Shown here in pieces: positions 5,644-7,110 of a stretch of 7,110 bases of DNA. The stretch comes from an uncultured Chloroflexota bacterium (GTDB lineage Bacteria; Chloroflexota; Anaerolineae; Aggregatilineales; Phototrophicaceae). The notes beneath the pieces were generated by a model. It was given only the letters and a program-made list of their open reading frames with translations. It did not search any database and had not been told where the DNA came from. The translations under genes and the position numbers were made by a program. Each line of letters starts with the position of its first letter. The first letter of the stretch is position 1. Location: NCBI GenBank assembly GCA_903904765.1, contig CAIVEA010000600.1:1-7110 (forward strand). The letters are read 5' to 3'.

Positions 5644-6461
5644 CCTCCTCGATGACCATCAGCGCACTCTACACCTATCCGGTAAAAGGCTGTGCCGCGC
5701 TTCAGCATCAGCAAATCGCGCTGGATGCGCGGGGGCCGTTGTGGGATCGCCGCTGGATGGTGGTGGATGCCGAAGGGATATTCGTCACGCAGCGCAGCCA
5801 CCCGACGATGGCGGTCATCCAACCCGCCTTGAGCGCCGATGCACTGACGCTGACCGCGCCCGGCCTGTCCCCGCTGACCATCCCACTGCAAACTGAACGC
5901 GGCGAAGCGTTGTCCGTCACCATCTGGAACGACACCTGTGACGCATGGGACGAAGGCAAAGTGGCGGCGGGCTGGTTCAGCGATCTGCTGGAAGGTGATC
6001 TGCGCCTCGTACGGATGACCGACTCGTGGTTTCGCCGCGTTAATCCCAAGTACGCGCCCGAACCGGCGCAAACCGGCTTCTCGGATGCCTACCCGCTGCT
6101 GATCGTCTCCGAAGAATCGCTGGCGGATTTGAACAGCCATGTGCAGGCGCGGGGCGCAAAACCTGTCCCCATGAGCCGCTTCCGCCCGAATGTGGTGGTG
6201 CGCGGCGCGTCCGCTTATGCCGAGGACGGCTGGCGCACGGTGCAAATCGGCGGCGTGACGCTGGATGTGGTCAAGCCGTGCGCCCGCTGTGCTGTGACAA
6301 CCGTTGACCAGCAAACCGGAACTGTCCCGGATAACACCGAACCGCTGGGGACACTCAGCACCTACCGCAAGCAGGATGGCAAGGTGATGTTCGCGCAGAA
6401 CGCCGTACACCGCGCCCCCGGCACGCTGGCGCTAGGCGCTGCGGTTGAGGTTCTGGCATAA
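5640..6461 (+). CDS. MOSC-domain protein, mARC/YcbX-like molybdenum-cofactor enzyme
   Basis: Protein of 273 residues with an N-terminal MOSC beta-barrel (YPVKGCAAL at 13-21, DRRWMVVD at 36-43, PTMAVIQP at 55-62) followed by the MOSC domain: FSDAYPLLIVSEESL (147-161), MSRFRPNVVV (178-187), KPCARCAVTTVDQQTG (212-227) and ETL-like PLGTLSTYRKQDGK (235-248). One conserved Cys of the CARC motif (Cys214 or Cys217) is the expected molybdenum ligand. Relatives (human mARC, E. coli YcbX) carry Moco and reduce N-hydroxylated compounds, receiving electrons from a flavoprotein/cytochrome b5 or a fused ferredoxin; no electron-carrier domain is present here, so a separate partner is needed. The start ATG 5640 overlaps the preceding TGA and has GAAAGGG about 8 nt upstream. 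The frame is open upstream to 5547, but that part lies inside the preceding gene. The domain call is very safe; the substrate is unknown. Confidence 0.93.
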   Translation: MTSSMTISALYTYPVKGCAALQHQQIALDARGPLWDRRWMVVDAEGIFVTQRSHPTMAVIQPALSADALTLTAPGLSPLTIPLQTERGEALSVTIWNDTCDAWDEGKVAAGWFSDLLEGDLRLVRMTDSWFRRVNPKYAPEPAQTGFSDAYPLLIVSEESLADLNSHVQARGAKPVPMSRFRPNVVVRGASAYAEDGWRTVQIGGVTLDVVKPCARCAVTTVDQQTGTVPDNTEPLGTLSTYRKQDGKVMFAQNAVHRAPGTLALGAAVEVLA

Positions 6462-6462
6462 T
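6454..6462 (+). promoter_or_regulatory. Possible extended -10 promoter of the HEPN/MNT locus
   Basis: TGGCATAAT at the very end of the MOSC gene matches TGn plus a 5-of-6 -10, and would start transcription near 6469, about 20 nt before the NT start. No good -35 is seen. It would let the toxin-antitoxin genes be expressed independently of the MOSC operon. Confidence 0.3.
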
Positions 6463-6476
6463 CAGGCGTGAGCAAC

Positions 6477-6481
6477 GGAGG
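6477..6481 (+). promoter_or_regulatory. Ribosome binding site of the first NT gene
   Basis: GGAGG, 7 nt before ATG 6489. It favours this start over the in-frame GTG at 6468, which would place the GGAGG inside the coding sequence. The same CGGAGG-N7-ATG arrangement recurs at the second copy. Confidence 0.75.
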
Positions 6482-6488
6482 CGCAACC

Positions 6489-6803
6489 ATGCCCGATACC
6501 GCCCTTCACCCCGCCCCCACGTTAGAGGAATTGCGTGCCCACCGCGCCGAAATTCTGGCACTGGCGGAACGCTACGGCGCGTACAATGTGCGGGTATTCG
6601 GCAGCGTGGCACGCGGGGATGCTACGCCCGATAGCGATGTGGATTTGCTGATGGACTTACCTTCGCACTTCAACTTGCTAGACCTGTCTGAATTGGTGGG
6701 GGCGCTGCGGTTGCTACTCGGTTATCCAGTGCAGATCGCCAGTGCTGCACACCTGCGAGATGAGCTACGCCCCTATATTCTGCGGGATGTCGTCAGCTTA
6801 TGA
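6489..6803 (+). CDS. mntA: MntA-type minimal nucleotidyltransferase (antitoxin of a HEPN/MNT system), copy 1
   Basis: Protein of 104 residues, a complete minimal nucleotidyltransferase. The catalytic motif is exact: Gly38-Ser39, ten residues, then Asp50-Val-Asp52 (GS-x10-DxD), within the typical context VFGSVARGDATPDSDVDLL. After the active site the chain continues through LLDLSELVGALRLLLGYPVQI and ends in LRPYILRDVVSL, a usual MntA C-terminus. In studied pairs MntA AMPylates a Tyr of the HEPN RNase HepT and so neutralises it. Here the stop overlaps by ATGA the start of a HepT-like stub, the classical antitoxin-toxin order, but the toxin is missing. It lies 27 nt after the MOSC gene. The protein may now act as a solitary antitoxin or may be paired with a distant or downstream HEPN. 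The family is certain; the current biological role is inference. Confidence 0.92.
   Translation: MPDTALHPAPTLEELRAHRAEILALAERYGAYNVRVFGSVARGDATPDSDVDLLMDLPSHFNLLDLSELVGALRLLLGYPVQIASAAHLRDELRPYILRDVVSL
6507..6650. repeat. Direct repeat, unit 1 (5' part of NT copy 1)
   Basis: 144 bp coding for residues 7-54 of NT copy 1, matched by 6894-7037 with 13 mismatches counted by eye (about 91% identity), mostly at third codon positions. Four of 48 residues differ. Identity breaks off after the DxD motif. Confidence 0.9.
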
Positions 6804-6862
6804 GCAAAGACCAGCGAGTTTACTTACGTGATATTCTGGACAAGTTCGCTGGTTGTGAATAG
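6800..6862 (+). pseudogene. hepT: Truncated HepT-like HEPN (DUF86) toxin remnant
   Basis: A 20-codon reading frame from ATG 6800 (ATGA overlap with the NT stop) to TAG 6860-6862. Its first 14 residues, MSKDQRVYLRDILD, follow the standard N-terminus of DUF86/HepT proteins (M-S-K/R-D-x-R-x-Y-L-x-D-I-L). After that the helical continuation expected in the family (an AIE-x-I-x-x-YT type segment, then the RNase motif R-x4-H-x-Y) is absent: only KFAGCE and a stop follow. A full HepT is about 110-150 residues, so more than 80% is lost, including all catalytic residues. The next RBS starts 1 nt after the stop. Most likely this is a deletion remnant; a sequencing or assembly error alone would not restore the missing ~300 bp. 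A functional leader peptide is conceivable but unsupported. Confidence 0.75.
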
Positions 6863-6868
6863 CGGAGG
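6863..6868 (+). promoter_or_regulatory. Ribosome binding site of the second NT gene
   Basis: CGGAGG, 7 nt before ATG 6876. The ATG at 6871 cannot start the gene because TGA follows it directly; GTG 6873 is in frame but only 4 nt from the GGAGG. Confidence 0.7.
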
Positions 6869-6875
6869 CTATGTG

Positions 6876-7110
6876 ATGACCCACTCCATAACCCACCCCG
6901 CCCCTACGTTAGAGGATGTGCGCGCCCACCGCGCCGAAATTATGGCGCTGGCGGAACGCTATGGTGCGTACAACGTGCGGGTATTCGGCAGCGTTGCACG
7001 CGGGGATGCTACGCCCGACAGCGATATAGATTTGCTGGTGAACTTCCGGGACTGGGCGAGTCTGTACGATCTATCCGGTTTCTGTCAGGATGTACAAGCC
7101 TTGCTCGGAC
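6876..7110 (+). CDS. mntA: MntA-type minimal nucleotidyltransferase, copy 2 (3' end outside the window)
   Basis: 78 codons are visible and the frame is open at the right edge. Residues 7-54 are nearly the same as in copy 1, including the GS-x10-DxD active site (Gly38-Ser39, Asp50, Asp52). From residue 55 on the sequence is unrelated (VNFRDWASLYDLSGFCQDVQALLG against the LSELVGAL-type segment of copy 1), although both keep the helix that normally follows the active site. F-x-x-W-x-S-L-x-D-L is common in MntA proteins from other HEPN/MNT pairs. The gene starts 13 nt after the HEPN stub stop, so it may be co-transcribed with copy 1. An intact HEPN gene just beyond 7110 is expected if this copy is a working module; that lies outside what can be seen. 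Confidence 0.92.
   Translation, partial: MTHSITHPAPTLEDVRAHRAEIMALAERYGAYNVRVFGSVARGDATPDSDIDLLVNFRDWASLYDLSGFCQDVQALLG
6894..7037. repeat. Direct repeat, unit 2 (5' part of NT copy 2)
   Basis: Second unit of the 144-bp direct repeat, 387 bp downstream of unit 1 in the same orientation, about 91% identical. Recombination between the units would delete the HEPN stub and fuse the two NT genes in frame. Confidence 0.9.

Noticed and set aside
5568..6410. 280-codon open frame on the minus strand
   Set aside because: Antisense to the MOSC gene, which has unmistakable family motifs; the antisense product is low-complexity in character with no motif.
6468..6488. GTG start at 6468 for NT copy 1
   Set aside because: It has no RBS and would include the GGAGG in coding sequence; copy 2 shows the same GGAGG-N7-ATG layout supporting 6489.
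6489..7110. NT repeats as an insertion sequence or CRISPR-like array
   Set aside because: The repeat is coding sequence of paralogous genes, has no terminal inverted repeats or transposase, and only two units.

Overview
The window is a GC-rich stretch of bacterial chromosome with compact, mostly unidirectional gene pairs. The CcmA/CcmB proteins, their unnamed exported neighbour, and the general style of the SPFH, SDR and minimal nucleotidyltransferase (NT) genes suggest a member of Chloroflexota (Anaerolineae-like). That assignment is inferred from protein character only; there is no rRNA here to settle it. Eleven coding features are supported, two cut by the window ends and one a short remnant.

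Left part, minus strand (1-1980): an operon reading leftwards. It starts with a cysteine-free, signal-peptide-bearing, C-terminally anchored protein of unknown function, followed after 14 nt by ccmA (ATPase of the cytochrome c maturation/heme-export ABC transporter), whose stop overlaps the start of ccmB (membrane subunit, running off the left edge). The first gene is therefore a candidate accessory factor for cytochrome c maturation. The 172 nt between it and the next gene hold divergent promoters and two small dyads.

Centre (2153-4679): a plus-strand short-chain dehydrogenase/reductase (SDR) converges on a minus-strand vicinal-oxygen-chelate (VOC) protein. The VOC gene has a near-consensus sigma-70-type promoter (TTGACA-N17-TATAGT) and its own intrinsic terminator. 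Upstream of it lies a minus-strand SPFH/prohibitin-family protein with its own strong RBS and its own terminator. These are three independent transcription units.

Right part, plus strand (4882-7110): an Lgt-like seven-helix membrane protein overlaps by ATGA a MOSC-domain (mARC/YcbX-like) molybdenum-cofactor protein. After 27 nt comes a MntA-type minimal nucleotidyltransferase of the HEPN/MNT toxin-antitoxin class. Its stop overlaps the start of a 20-codon stub that begins exactly like a HepT (HEPN, DUF86) toxin and then stops. A second MntA-type gene follows at once and runs off the right edge. The two NT genes are about 91% identical over 144 bp and then diverge abruptly just after the catalytic DxD. 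This tandem, partly decayed toxin-antitoxin locus is the most interesting structure in the window, followed by the unnamed Ccm-linked protein and the atypical Lgt-like protein coupled to a MOSC protein.

No tRNA, rRNA, CRISPR array or insertion sequence was seen, and no gene-free stretch exceeds about 200 bases.
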